Positions 46,092 through 54,827 of a stretch of 64,000 nt of DNA are shown here, piece by piece; positions within the stretch are counted from its first letter, which is position 1; the number at the start of each line of letters is the position of its first letter. The translations under genes were made by a program, and so were the position numbers. Where the stretch lies: NCBI RefSeq assembly GCF_023558375.1, contig NZ_CP083761.1, forward strand, positions 5,473,001 to 5,537,000, in the 5' to 3' direction. Source of the DNA: Chroococcidiopsis sp. CCMEE 29 (GTDB lineage: Bacteria > Cyanobacteriota > Cyanobacteriia > Cyanobacteriales > Chroococcidiopsidaceae). The notes beneath the pieces are model-generated. The model ran no database searches. It was not told where the DNA came from and worked only from the letters and a program-made list of their open reading frames with translations.

Positions 46092-46191
46092 GGTTGTGTT
46101 GCAAAAATTCCCTCAAACATTAGCTGTGGAGTTGTAGTATACATAATTCAACCCTATGAATAGCGCTTTTCAAATTTTTTGCAACACAACC
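46092..46191. mobile_element. 100-bp element made only of IS6-type ends
   Basis: GGTTGTGTTGCAAAAATT at the left and AAATTTTTTGCAACACAACC at the right are near-perfect inverted repeats of the IS6/IS240 type; only about 60 bases lie between. It has no coding capacity, so it would depend on an IS6 transposase. No target duplication was recognised. Confidence 0.7.
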
Positions 46192-46412
46192 CATTTGTTT
46201 TTTGAGTCATTTTATCACTCCAGTTCAGCTTAAGTTTTGCATTTTATTTAATCCACGTTCCTTATTCAAACTTCGGCGTTTCCACCTACCGAATTCACTG
46301 CTTTACAGATATACCATTTAAATTAGTTAGAGTAATTCGGAACTTCTTCGGGCGAAGGGTATGAAGTTGTTCGTAAAAGTTCGCTTCATTAAGGTTAAAG
46401 GGAAAAGTTTAA
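46192..46412. other. Spacer between IS elements
   Basis: No gene or repeat recognised. Confidence 0.35.
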
Positions 46413-47325
46413 GAGGATGTTTGAAAAGTTTTGAAGGGTTAAATTTTATGCCAGTCGCCTCACCATGATCCGGATCATGGCAAGGTAGATAAATGTCTCC
46501 GATGTTTGGGGCAATAACTCATAGTCTCTGACCAATCGGCGACAGCCCATTAGCCAGCCAAAAGTTCGCTCCACTACCCACCGCTTTTTCAACAACACGA
46601 ACCCTTTGGTTTGTTCTGGTCGCAGCACTACCTGCACAATCCAACGACAAACGTTCATCACCCATTGCATGAATGGCTCACCGTCAAAGCCTGCATCAAC
46701 CCAAATTGTATGCAGACGAGACACTGCTGGAGCCATCTTTTTAACTCGCTTGAGTACTTGTTTGCCGCCCTCACGCTCTCCAACGTTCGCCGCACTCACT
46801 AACACTCGCAGCACTAAGCCCAACGTATCCACTGTCAAAAACCGTTTGCGTCCCTTAGTTAATTTACCTGCATCAAAGCCGACTGCCTTGCTGACCATTG
46901 CCGCGCTTTTGACACTTTGACTGTCAATGATTGCTTCGGATGGGCTTGGTTGTCGCTCCTGAGCCACTCTCATCCACTGCCGCAGACGCTCATGTATCCT
47001 GAGCCAAGTTCCATCAAGACGCCAGTTGCGAAAGTATGTGTACACTGTTTGCCATGCTGGGAAGTCACTCGGTAAAGATCGCCAGCGCACCCCCTCCACT
47101 AGAACATAAAATATAGCGTTGAGAACTGCCCACATCTTGGCTTCACGGGGACGACCACCAGGTTTTGGTTCTGGAATCAGGTCACTGAGCAATTCATACT
47201 GGGCAAGAGTCAGATTACTAGGGTAAGCTTTACTCATTGTACTCACTCGGTGCTGTGTTCTTTACTATTCGCAGCTTACACTGGGTGAGCTTTTTTACTA
47301 CCTAACCGACTTTTAAAACATCCTC
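46413..47325 (-). mobile_element. IS5-family element (IS427-like) with TAA target duplication
   Basis: 913 bp. Ends GAGGATGTTTGAAAAG and CTTTTAAAACATCCTC. TAA stands on both sides (46410-46412 and 47326-47328), the 3-bp TNA duplication typical of the IS427 branch. One intact transposase gene. Confidence 0.88.
46446..47246 (-). CDS. IS5-family transposase, intact
   Basis: 266 residues (263 if the second Met, at 47237, is used). N-terminal SNLTLAQYELLSDLIPEPKP with GRPREAKMWAVLNAIFYVLV and GVRWRSLPSDFPAWQTVYTY, then the DDE catalytic residues in EAIIDSQSVKSA, TIWVDAGFDGE and VVERTFGWLMGCRRL. Full length, no stops. Cytoplasmic DNA transposase for the surrounding element. Confidence 0.93.
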   Translation of the reverse strand: MSTMSKAYPSNLTLAQYELLSDLIPEPKPGGRPREAKMWAVLNAIFYVLVEGVRWRSLPSDFPAWQTVYTYFRNWRLDGTWLRIHERLRQWMRVAQERQPSPSEAIIDSQSVKSAAMVSKAVGFDAGKLTKGRKRFLTVDTLGLVLRVLVSAANVGEREGGKQVLKRVKKMAPAVSRLHTIWVDAGFDGEPFMQWVMNVCRWIVQVVLRPEQTKGFVLLKKRWVVERTFGWLMGCRRLVRDYELLPQTSETFIYLAMIRIMVRRLA

Positions 47326-47346
47326 TAAAGAAAAAAGGTATAAGTA

Positions 47347-48530
47347 CTCACATCTTGCACCAAGTCTCAAAAGATGGGAGAAAAGGGCGTGAAACACATT
47401 GAACGCAAGAACGATGTCAACCATCCTTGCCCACGCCCAAGGGTTAGTTTACACCCTGCTATCGATGATGCCGAGTCCCTACCAGCAAAAGAGTCTGCAA
47501 GCAATGTTGGGATTATTTTTACAAGCACAAGGGCATCCCTTACCGCAGCACAGTAAAGCTAAGTCTGCCAGTGCTTTAAGTCGGTTTCTCAACGTCTACT
47601 CTTGGTCAACTCGAAAGCTAATTCGCACAACTCGACAAATAGCACTTAAACGAATCATCAGTCAGTGTCACAAAGGGCGCAGACCCTTTCTACAAGTGAT
47701 TATTGACCTGACTACCCTAGAAAAAAGAGGTAAATTCAAAGCTTTTGAGCAATTGGTACGGGTGTATCATGGCAAGCGAGGACTACACCTAGTCGTACTA
47801 TATTTAGTTGTTGGACGTTGGCGGCTGCCCTGGAACTTTCGTGTTTGGAGGGGCAAAGGTACTGCTTCACCCACGCAGTTAGGATTAAAACTAATAAAAA
47901 GTTTACCTCAAGCATTGACTAAACACTTTCAAGTCATCATTCTCGTAGATACTGCATTTGGAAGTGTAGAGTTTTTACACGCTGCACGCCAGTTAAAATA
48001 TCATGTCATTGCTGGTGTACGTTGTGACCGAAAGCTACTAGACAAACGTTGTGTTGCGGATTTATCTAAGCGAGGGCAACAAGTACGGCTTGTCGGTTTG
48101 AAGTTTCCCGTCTCAGTATCTTGGTATTATCTCAAACGCGATAATGGCAACCTAGAAAAACGGTTTGTCTTGTCAACCAAACCGCTTAAAGGCAGTACTA
48201 TCACATGGTGGGGAAAGCGGCGCTGGCAAATCGAAGGCTGGTTCAAAACTGCCAAGCATCGCTTTGGTTTACATCGCTTTGGTCAAGGTACTCTTTTGGG
48301 AGTCTACCGCTGGCTAGTACTGTCGCTGATTGCTTATTTGTTGGCACATTGGGCGTATTTATCTACCAACACCACTGATCTACCTGATTGGGGAGCTGCT
48401 GCTCTTTTGGCACTACAGGCTTTCTTGCCCCAGTTGGTTTTGTTTTTGCTTTTACTAGAGATTGAGCGTTTACGACCACTATGCTGCGCACAAGGCATAG
48501 ACATTCAATTTACTAGATGCAAGATGTGAG
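47347..48530 (+). mobile_element. IS701-like element with AGTA target duplication
   Basis: 1184 bp. Ends CTCACATCTTGCA (47347-47359) and TGCAAGATGTGAG (48518-48530), 13 bp perfect. AGTA on both sides (47343-47346 and 48531-48534), a 4-bp duplication as in IS701. The transposase stop codon lies in the right end. Confidence 0.8.
47414..48529 (+). CDS. IS4-superfamily (IS701-like) transposase, intact
   Basis: 371 residues from the ATG at 47414 (TTG at 47399 possible). DDE pattern of the IS4 superfamily: FLQVIIDLTTLEKRGKF (first Asp), VIILVDTAFGSVEFLHAAR (second Asp) and the YREK-like block WWGKRRWQIEGWFKTAKHRF with the catalytic Glu. C-terminal hydrophobic segment. No stops or shifts. The family label rests on the 4-bp target duplication and the general layout; another IS4-like family is possible. 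Confidence 0.82.
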   Translation: MSTILAHAQGLVYTLLSMMPSPYQQKSLQAMLGLFLQAQGHPLPQHSKAKSASALSRFLNVYSWSTRKLIRTTRQIALKRIISQCHKGRRPFLQVIIDLTTLEKRGKFKAFEQLVRVYHGKRGLHLVVLYLVVGRWRLPWNFRVWRGKGTASPTQLGLKLIKSLPQALTKHFQVIILVDTAFGSVEFLHAARQLKYHVIAGVRCDRKLLDKRCVADLSKRGQQVRLVGLKFPVSVSWYYLKRDNGNLEKRFVLSTKPLKGSTITWWGKRRWQIEGWFKTAKHRFGLHRFGQGTLLGVYRWLVLSLIAYLLAHWAYLSTNTTDLPDWGAAALLALQAFLPQLVLFLLLLEIERLRPLCCAQGIDIQFTRCKM

Positions 48531-49020
48531 AGTAGCTAGGTGGAATTAAACTTAAAACGCTCCACCGTATAACCACCTTTGACGCTACGAGCTTCCATTC
48601 CATCCATGATTGCCAGGGCTAAATCATATTCATCCTCGAACATACGTCCGGCAATTTCATGTGTCTTGAGTTGATGCCATTGCTCCTCAATCCGGTTCAT
48701 TTCGGAGCAATATGGAGGCAAGAAGAACAGGAATAAACCCCCAGAACGCTCCTGGTTGCCACTGTTGGCGAGTTAGGTGGCTCGTATGCAAGGAACCATT
48801 ATCTTGCACTACCACTGTCATCCGTCCGGTTCTTCTGAAAGTCTCAGATGTCTGTTCGGCAATCCAATCGATAACTTTGATATAACTTTCACTCTTGAAA
48901 CTGCCACCAGCCAATGCATACTTAAAGCTTTTGTCCGGTTGCCATACGCCTAAAATGCTGATCCGTCCGTTACGTCGGTCGGTCTGCTCGATTCGATGAA
49001 TGCTCGCCCACGCGACTATA

Positions 49021-50136
49021 CTAACCAGAGCATAGATTAGTTAACATAGTAGCTGTAGCCACGTCCGGAGTCTGCCATGAAACTCAAAGACGCTCGCCAT
49101 CTGTCAGCCAAAGCTCAAGAAGCACTTCGCTACCGAGTGGTAAATGCAGTCGAGAGCGGTATGAGTAAATCAGAAGCAGCGCGTGTTTTCAACGTTTCGC
49201 GTACAGCAGTGCATAACTGGACAAAAGTGGTAGCTTCCAGCGGTGCGACATCGTTGAAAGCAAGAAAGCGTGGTCCTCGTGCTAGCTCACGTCTGCTCCC
49301 CCATCAAGCGGCAACAGCAGTGAGGTTAATGGAGCAAAAGTGTCCAGACGCTTTAGGATTACCATTTTACTTATGGACACGCGAAGCAGTGCAACAGTTT
49401 TTGGCTCAACGGTATGAGCTATCGGTGTCAGTGTGGACAATAGGGCGTTATCTCAAGAAATGGGGTTTTACACCACAAAAACCGCTGCGTCGGGCATACG
49501 AACAGGATCGCAAGGCAGTGCAGTACTGGTTAGAAACTGAGTATCCCCAGATTTGTCGTAAAGCCCATCAAGAAAAAGCACAAATTCACTGGGGAGACGA
49601 AATGGGAGTCCGCTCGGATTATCAAGCAGGACGTTCCTATGGACGAACTGGACAAACGCCAGTTGTGTTAGGGACAGGTAAGCGCTTTAGCTGCAATATG
49701 ATTTCAACAATTACCAATCGTGGCAAGCTGTACTTCAAGTTATTCACACAACGGTTTGATGCCGCGCTCATGCTTGATTTCCTGCGGCGTTTGATTCGTC
49801 AGTGTGACCAAAAGGTGTTTCTGATTGTAGATAGTCATCCTGTGCATCGCTCTCACGTAGTTAAAAGCTGGGTTGAGCGTCATGCCGCTCGCATCCGCCT
49901 GTTTTTCTTGCCTTCTTATAGCCCTGAACTAAACCCAAATGAGCTACTCAACCATGATGTTAAAGCCAATGCTGTTGGGCGGCAACGTCCCAGAAATCAA
50001 ACACAGATGATTAACAACATCCGTAGCTATTTACGTAGCACACAACGTCACCCTAACGTTGTGCAAAACTTCTTCCACGAGAAACACGTTGCTTATGCAG
50101 CTGCCTAGACTGTTCACTATTTAATGCTCTGGTTAG
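49021..50136 (+). mobile_element. Inner IS630-family element with TA duplication
   Basis: 1116 bp. Ends CTAACCAGAGCAT and ATGCTCTGGTTAG, flanked by TA at 49019-49020 and 50137-50138. Inserted in the transposase gene of another IS630-type element; excision restores the outer frame exactly. Confidence 0.88.
49077..50108 (+). CDS. IS630-family transposase (inner), intact
   Basis: 343 residues. Helix-turn-helix SKSEAARVFNVSRTAVHNW, second winged-helix part VWTIGRYLKKWGFTPQKPL, then DDE residues: HWGDEMGVRSD, FLIVDSHPVHRSHVV and PSYSPELNPNELLNHDVK. These are the IS630/Tc1-mariner landmarks with a D-D-E triad. Full length and uninterrupted, so possibly active. Confidence 0.93.
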   Translation: MKLKDARHLSAKAQEALRYRVVNAVESGMSKSEAARVFNVSRTAVHNWTKVVASSGATSLKARKRGPRASSRLLPHQAATAVRLMEQKCPDALGLPFYLWTREAVQQFLAQRYELSVSVWTIGRYLKKWGFTPQKPLRRAYEQDRKAVQYWLETEYPQICRKAHQEKAQIHWGDEMGVRSDYQAGRSYGRTGQTPVVLGTGKRFSCNMISTITNRGKLYFKLFTQRFDAALMLDFLRRLIRQCDQKVFLIVDSHPVHRSHVVKSWVERHAARIRLFFLPSYSPELNPNELLNHDVKANAVGRQRPRNQTQMINNIRSYLRSTQRHPNVVQNFFHEKHVAYAAA

Positions 50137-50780
50137 TAACTATAACTGGCAGGACTCCACAAACAACAGCCTGACTCATCCAGATACATCAGTTCGATGT
50201 ATCCTGATTGTGCTACCTGTTTGAGTGCATCTAACTGAGCTTGTTTGACTTGCTTGTACTGAGGGTCAAGTTTTGCTCGCTGGCTGTGTCGTGTGCGTTT
50301 CCACCTCCAGCCCTTTTTTGTAACACATGTCGTAATCGGTCAGGACTCAGTTGCACTGAGCGCTCCTGCTTTAACTTCTGCGCTAATTGCATACTATTGT
50401 ATGTGCGCTCTGAGTGCTCTAAACAATGCTCTAAATATTGGAGATCGGCTTCTTGCCATTTGCGCTTGGCTCCACGTCCTGGCGCTTCCCATAACCCGCC
50501 TAACCCCGAATCTTGCCAGCGTCGAATTGTCGCTCTTACTGTATGCTCATGACACTCAAAAATTTCCGCAATTGCCGGGGCATTCCACCCTTGAGCGTTC
50601 AGGCGCAACATATGGGCGCGATCTCTTATCCGTTGTGGCACATTTGAGGCAACCCGTAATTCCGATAATGTACGGTCTTCTGACTCTGTTAAAACTATCC
50701 GGATGGGAGCAGGCATTAGGAGGATTACTTAAGTCTAGAAAATAAAGCTCTTCTATCTTACATTTTATTGCAGCCACCTA

Positions 50781-50827
50781 CTTAGGCTTAGAAATACTGT
50801 TGATTTCAAGCAGAGCGAATTTATTCG
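50781..50827. other. Short spacer between IS elements
   Basis: Nothing recognised. Confidence 0.3.
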
Positions 50828-51256
50828 GGTTGTGTTGCAAAAACTTTCTGAGGACAAACGATCCTCATTAAGAGGATTGGATTATGCAGCCACTCCAAAA
50901 ATTTGAGACACGAATTCTACTTGAGCCAAAATGTCACCTTTTCAACTCCTTGAATTTGTCCTTTCGTGATCATATTCATCGCCTCATACCCCCTCAATGT
51001 ACGGCGTGCTGTGTTGAACGATTTGAATCCCATGCCTACATTCACTAATCGCTTAATTGGTCGATGATCTTGTTCAATGATGTTGTTCAAGTATTTCTTT
51101 TGCCGCAACTGGGTGGCCTCTTCTAACGTTTCATCACCTTTCAAGGTCTCGATGGCTTGTGGAGCCGCTGCATTTTTATCCACCGTGATTACCCGCGGCT
51201 GTGAGTGTGAGTTGCACTCAATACTTTGCGCAAAAAGCGCTCTGCGGCTTACCATC
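50828..51256 (-). pseudogene. IS6-family element remnant (transposase C-terminal half)
   Basis: Begins with the terminal repeat GGTTGTGTTGCAAAAA (50828-50843). The minus-strand frame reads QSIECNSHSQPRVITVDKNA, KKYLNNIIEQDHRPIKRLVN (catalytic Glu), MGFKSFNTARRTLRGYEAMN and, after a one-base shift at about 50945, the usual tail EFVSQIFGVAA. The N-terminal half, with helix-turn-helix and both Asp residues, has been lost at the junction with the IS1 element. Confidence 0.8.
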
Positions 51257-52182
51257 GGTCATGCTCTACAGAAGGGTCATGCTCTACAGAAGTGTGGGAT
51301 AGGTAGCAATGTCATTCCAAGTCCAAGGATGTGAGGTCAACTCTGCTCGCTGTGCGGCTGTAGTTCCCAGGCAAGAATGCAGCCCATACCAGTTGAAGTA
51401 GCTCACCACTAAGCGCATAGTCAGCTCAGGAAAGCTCCCATAACTTGCTGAATTTATTTTGTCGTCGATGCCAACGACCAGTTTGTTGACGCAGAATGCC
51501 ATTAGTTCTCTCTACTCGTTGTGTTAAGGCTTTGCTGACATAATGCTCTATGTCATCACGACAAAGCGCTCGCTCATATCCACTCCAATCATCAGTGCCC
51601 CATTCCTTACAGCTAGTCTTGGCTTGAGTACTAGTCACCAATTCCTTAGCCAACTCGTCGGTATGCTTACCCACACGACCACAGAGAATTACTCCACTCA
51701 ACTGTGCCAAACTCACGGCTATCCAACAATCTCCAGCCTCTAGCTCTTGTGGTAAGCAGTGCTTTTGTTTTTTTCCACAAACGACCACAGCTCATCCGCA
51801 GCAATAGCATCCGTATCGACATCTTGTATTTCGGCATTATGTACAATTTGCGCTTTTTCTGCTGCTGCTTGAACAATGCTGACTACTGTGTCGTAGGCTA
51901 GACCGCTAATACGGCTAACGCCTCGCAAACTGCTTCCTTCTGCATGGGATTGCAGCACAATCCGTATATCTTCTTCACTCACTTGGCGACGATAATAGAG
52001 CGTATCGAAAGTTTCAGTAAAAGTTTGCCGACATTTTGGGCAGAAGTAGCGTTGAGCGCCTTTGCTTGTCTTACCATGCTTATGCGGTTTCTCATGACCA
52101 CACAGGGAACATTTCATTATACTGCTCAAGATTAACTGCATCTTATTTACTCTAGCAGTCCCACACTTCTCTAGAGCATGAT
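51257..52182 (-). mobile_element. IS1-family element with partly doubled left end
   Basis: Ends GTCATGCTCTACAGAAGTGT (from 51276) and the inverted ACACTTCTCTAGAGCATGA (to 52181). At the left, GGTCATGCTCTACAGAAG occurs twice in tandem (51257-51274 and 51275-51292), so a second, lost copy probably abutted here. The right end cuts the pgl gene just before its natural stop. Confidence 0.8.
51284..52117 (-). pseudogene. IS1-family transposase with A AAA AAC shift site and a second frameshift
   Basis: From the ATG at 52117: MKCSLCGHEKPHKHGKTSKG with zinc finger, then GSSLRGVSRISGLAYDTVVS (helix-turn-helix) and DAIAADELWSFVEKNK. At GAA AAA AAC (around 51770) the frame continues at -1 as QKHCLPQELEAGDCWIA, GRVGKHTDELAKEL, WGTDDWSGYERAL and RQQTGRWHRRQNKFSKLWE. 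Near 51430 another shift is needed to reach TMRLVVSYFNWYGLHSCLG and HPWTWNDIATYPTLL. The first shift lies on a canonical slippery heptamer and may be programmed; the second is probably damage. Confidence 0.78.
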
Positions 52183-52895
52183 CAAAGCAAGTCACCGTGA
52201 ACGGGATCAATCAGTTGAGAAGGATAGCGCTCGGGCTGATAGTCTCCGTGTAAAACAGCTTGAAGTGCTTCGGCTTTTTCGGCTCCGGCCACGAAAAATA
52301 GGACACCTTTAGCATGATTCAGAACTGGGGGAGTTAAGGTAATCCGATCGGTGTTAAGCTTCTCAACTCAGTTTGATCGCACTAACCGCTGTTGTTCGTG
52401 CAGTGCATCAGTTCCAGGAAACAGAGAAGATGTATGTCCATCAGCACCCATTCCCAGCAGAATGAGATCGAATTTCGGCAATTCACCTTTGGAAAGTTCA
52501 AAGAACCGTTGCAGCGTTTGTTCATAATTGATCGCGACTTGTTCGGCATTTGCACCTTCAGCTTTGATTTGATGCACGTTTTCGGGTGGAATTGGAACTT
52601 TGCTGATCAGACTCTCTTGCACCATGCGATAGTTACTATCGGGGTGATCTGGCGGCACATGGCGTTCGTCGCCCCCAAATAAATGCACCTTTGACCACAG
52701 AATGTGATGTGACCAAGCTTCGCTTTTCAGAAGCGTGTAAAGGCTTTTTGGCGTTGAGCCGCCTGCGAGTGCGATCAAGAATGTACCGTGATCCGCGATC
52801 GCCGCTTTCGCCCGTTGCACTACTTCAGTAGCAGCAGCTTGCGTTAGGGTGGTCGTCGTACTAAATTCCAGAACTTGCAGATTCGATTGATTCAT
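52182..52895 (-). pseudogene. pgl: 6-phosphogluconolactonase, nonsense mutation and cut 3' end
   Basis: Oxidative pentose phosphate pathway enzyme. Residues 1-175 are normal Pgl: LIALAGGSTPKSLYTLL, VHLFGGDERHVPPDHPDSNY, LILLGMGADGHTSSLFPGT. Codon 176 is TGA (52368-52370) where the family has Trp (RSN-W-VEKLN); the same frame then continues VEKLNTDRITLTPPVLNHAK, GVLFFVAGAEKAEAL and YPSQLIDPVHGDLL to a TGA at 52182 supplied by the IS1 end. So one nonsense change plus loss of the last ten or so residues. Directly downstream of the aldolase gene (7 bases), probably once one operon. Confidence 0.85.
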
Positions 52896-52902
52896 GGTTT
52901 TC

Positions 52903-53763
52903 TTACGCTAAAACAGGGGTGCGAGTCGAAGCTTTGTTGCTGTAGATGTCGGTAATCGTGTTGAGCAAGTTGAGCGCATCGGCATGTGAGCGCTGGAATG
53001 AGTTGCGTCCCATAATCGAGCCGAAACCGCCACCCGCATGAATCGCCTGCACTTCATCGAGCAGGGCATGATCGCTATCGCGAATACCACCAGAGAAAAT
53101 CACAATGCGTCGCCCGTTGAAGGTACATTGCACCACATGACGCACTCGATCTTCTAAAGTAGAAATCGCAATCTTTTCTTGCTCATAAATTTTGCGAGCA
53201 GCATCTTGTTCAATGTAGTCAGAAGGCAATTTGACTTTGATGATGTGTGCGCCAAGTTGAGCGGCAATGTGAGCACCATATGCGGTGACATTGATCGCAG
53301 TTTCCCCGGCTTTACTCAGTCCTGATCCACGCGGATACGACCAAATGATCACTGCAAGTCCATTTCGCTTTGCTTCTTCGGCATAAGCGCGAATCTGACC
53401 ATACATTTCTAAGCGATGTGATGAACCTGGATAGATGGTGAAACCAATGCCTGCACAGCCTAACCGCAAGGCATCTTGCACACTTCCAGTTAAAGCTTGA
53501 TACGGATCAGATTCATCTAATAGAACATCGTGATCATTCACTTTTAGAATCAGTGGAATTTGTCCGGCGAATTCTCTTGCACCTGCTTCGAGAAAACCTA
53601 AAGGAGCTGCATAAGCGTTGCAGCCAGCCTTGATCGCCAACTCAAAGTGATAGCGCGGATCGTAAGCGGGTGGATTGGGTGCAAAACTGCGAACTGGACC
53701 ATGCTCAAACCCCTGATCCACAGGTAGAATGACAAGCTTTCCAGTTCCTGCTAATTTTCCGTG
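52903..53763 (-). pseudogene. Class I fructose-bisphosphate aldolase (DhnA/LsrF-like), 5' end cut by IS1595
   Basis: TIM-barrel aldolase of the DhnA type. Homology extends from HGKLAGTGKLVILPVDQGFE at the truncated end through YHFELAIKAGCNAYAAPLGF, GQIPLILKVNDHD, TIYPGSSHRLEMYGQ, AHIIKVKLPSDY (Schiff-base Lys) to FGSIMGRNSFQRS. About 286 residues remain; the first 15-30 and the original start are replaced by the IS1595 end, in which the frame soon meets TAG. Translation could only begin at an internal codon (for instance GTG at 53721, before DQGFEHG), giving a product lacking the first barrel strand. Confidence 0.82.
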
Positions 53764-54827
53764 ACGCTCAACCGGGATTCCAGGGAGCTAGCTGAGAAGA
53801 CACTCAAGGAGAGCTGAAAGCAAAGCCTTACCTCGTCTTCGAGCATTGTGCACGAACTCGAAGAATCCTAAATAAAGTGGTAGTTTTGCTTGAGAAATGC
53901 CACGGTGAGGTCTGAGCCAGGAGCGTAGCAAGGACCAAAATCCTTCCATTGTATTCACATGCACTTCGTCAAACCCATCACCATCTTCGTCTCGGGCATA
54001 CTCCCCCTGAGCATGGCACACGATGAAAGTGCCGATAACCCCAAGCTGTAAGCTTGGCATAGATTTGATATTCATCCGTAAATACTAGAGTACCAGGGGC
54101 AATGGTTGACTTAATCAAAGGTGCAATTGTTGCTTGTTTGACGTTATTCAACATCTGGATGACCACCTCTCCAGAGCGTTGAATCATCCCAAATATTGGG
54201 GGTTTTTCTTTAGCTTTAGTTCCTCGTCCTGGCCTGGCTTTGAGTCGGCGACGCCGTCCTTTACGACCCTGGGAACGAACTACTTCTGGCTGCCCTTTGT
54301 ATCCGGCCACAATATACAGCTCGTCACACTCTACCTCACCCGAGAGCATAACAGGCGGTTTTTTGACCACAATGCCTGTGCGCAACTGAGCTGTCATCTC
54401 CTGAACATCATCCGGGTCTAAATCCAGTTCTTGGGCTATTTGTTGGTTCGATAGGTTTAATCCCATCATGTATAAACACAAGAACCAGGTATATAAAGGT
54501 TGATGATGACCGGCGAAAATGGTGTGCGTCAAGTCGTCAAAACGGCAACCGCACGCCTTACACAGATATCGTTGTCGATGCGCTTGTGTGTCATCGAACC
54601 CTTGTTTAATTACCTGCTGGGAATTACATTTGGGACAACCCACTCCCCCAGGCCACCTGATGGCACGGATGGCCTCATAACATTTAGCTGCATCAATTAG
54701 GGACTGAATATTTACCAACATCCTGGGGCGAACGCTCACTCTAACATACCTATAACCTTTGCAGAGTCAGTATTGTAAGCTATTTGCTACTGTTTTTCCT
54801 TAGCTCCCTGGAATCCCGGTTGAGCGT
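53764..54827 (-). mobile_element. IS1595-family element
   Basis: 1064 bp with perfect 27-bp inverted ends (53764-53790 and 54801-54827; outer half ACGCTCAACCGGGATTCC). No target duplication: the left flank is an aldolase gene and the right flank is the inside of an IS110 recombinase gene, so one or both flanks were deleted or rearranged after insertion. Confidence 0.82.
53788..54739 (-). pseudogene. IS1595-family transposase, one frameshift
   Basis: Zinc ribbon GGVGCPKCNSQQVIKQGF and RYLCKACGCRFDDLT, then IFAGHHQPLYTWFLCLYMMG, helix-turn-helix LSNQQIAQELDLDPDDVQEM, the ISXO2-like DDE part with GEVECDELYIVAGYKGQP and LVFTDEYQIYAKL. At about 54010 one base is missing; the next frame continues CHAQGEYARDEDGDGFDEVH, VNTMEGFWSLLRSWLRPHRG and LGFFEFVHNARRRGKAL. 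Otherwise complete, so the element was recently active but is now probably dependent on other copies. Confidence 0.85.

Larger units (their letters stand above)
48538..50716 (-). pseudogene. IS630-family transposase (outer), split and frameshifted
   Basis: N-terminal part (from ATG 50716): TLSELRVASNVPQRIRDRAH, helix-turn-helix WNAPAIAEIFECHEHTVRA and GLGGLWEAPGRGAKRKW. At a run of six A (50312-50317) the frame must shift by -1 to continue KGWRWKRTRHSQRAKLDPQ and YLDESGCCLWSPASYSY (first Asp). There the inner element intervenes; with it and one TA removed the frame runs on as SRVGEHSS, then GGSFKSESYIKVIDWIAEQ, MTVVVQDNGSLHTSH (second Asp), a small shift near 48720, and PPYCSEMNRIEEQWHQLK (Glu). 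Confidence 0.8.
48537..50780 (-). mobile_element. Outer IS630-family element, split by a second IS630
   Basis: Ends TAGGTGG (48537-48543) and CCACCTA (50774-50780), with TA at both outer edges as expected for IS630/Tc1-type insertion. Without the inner 1118 bp it would be about 1126 bp. Confidence 0.7.
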
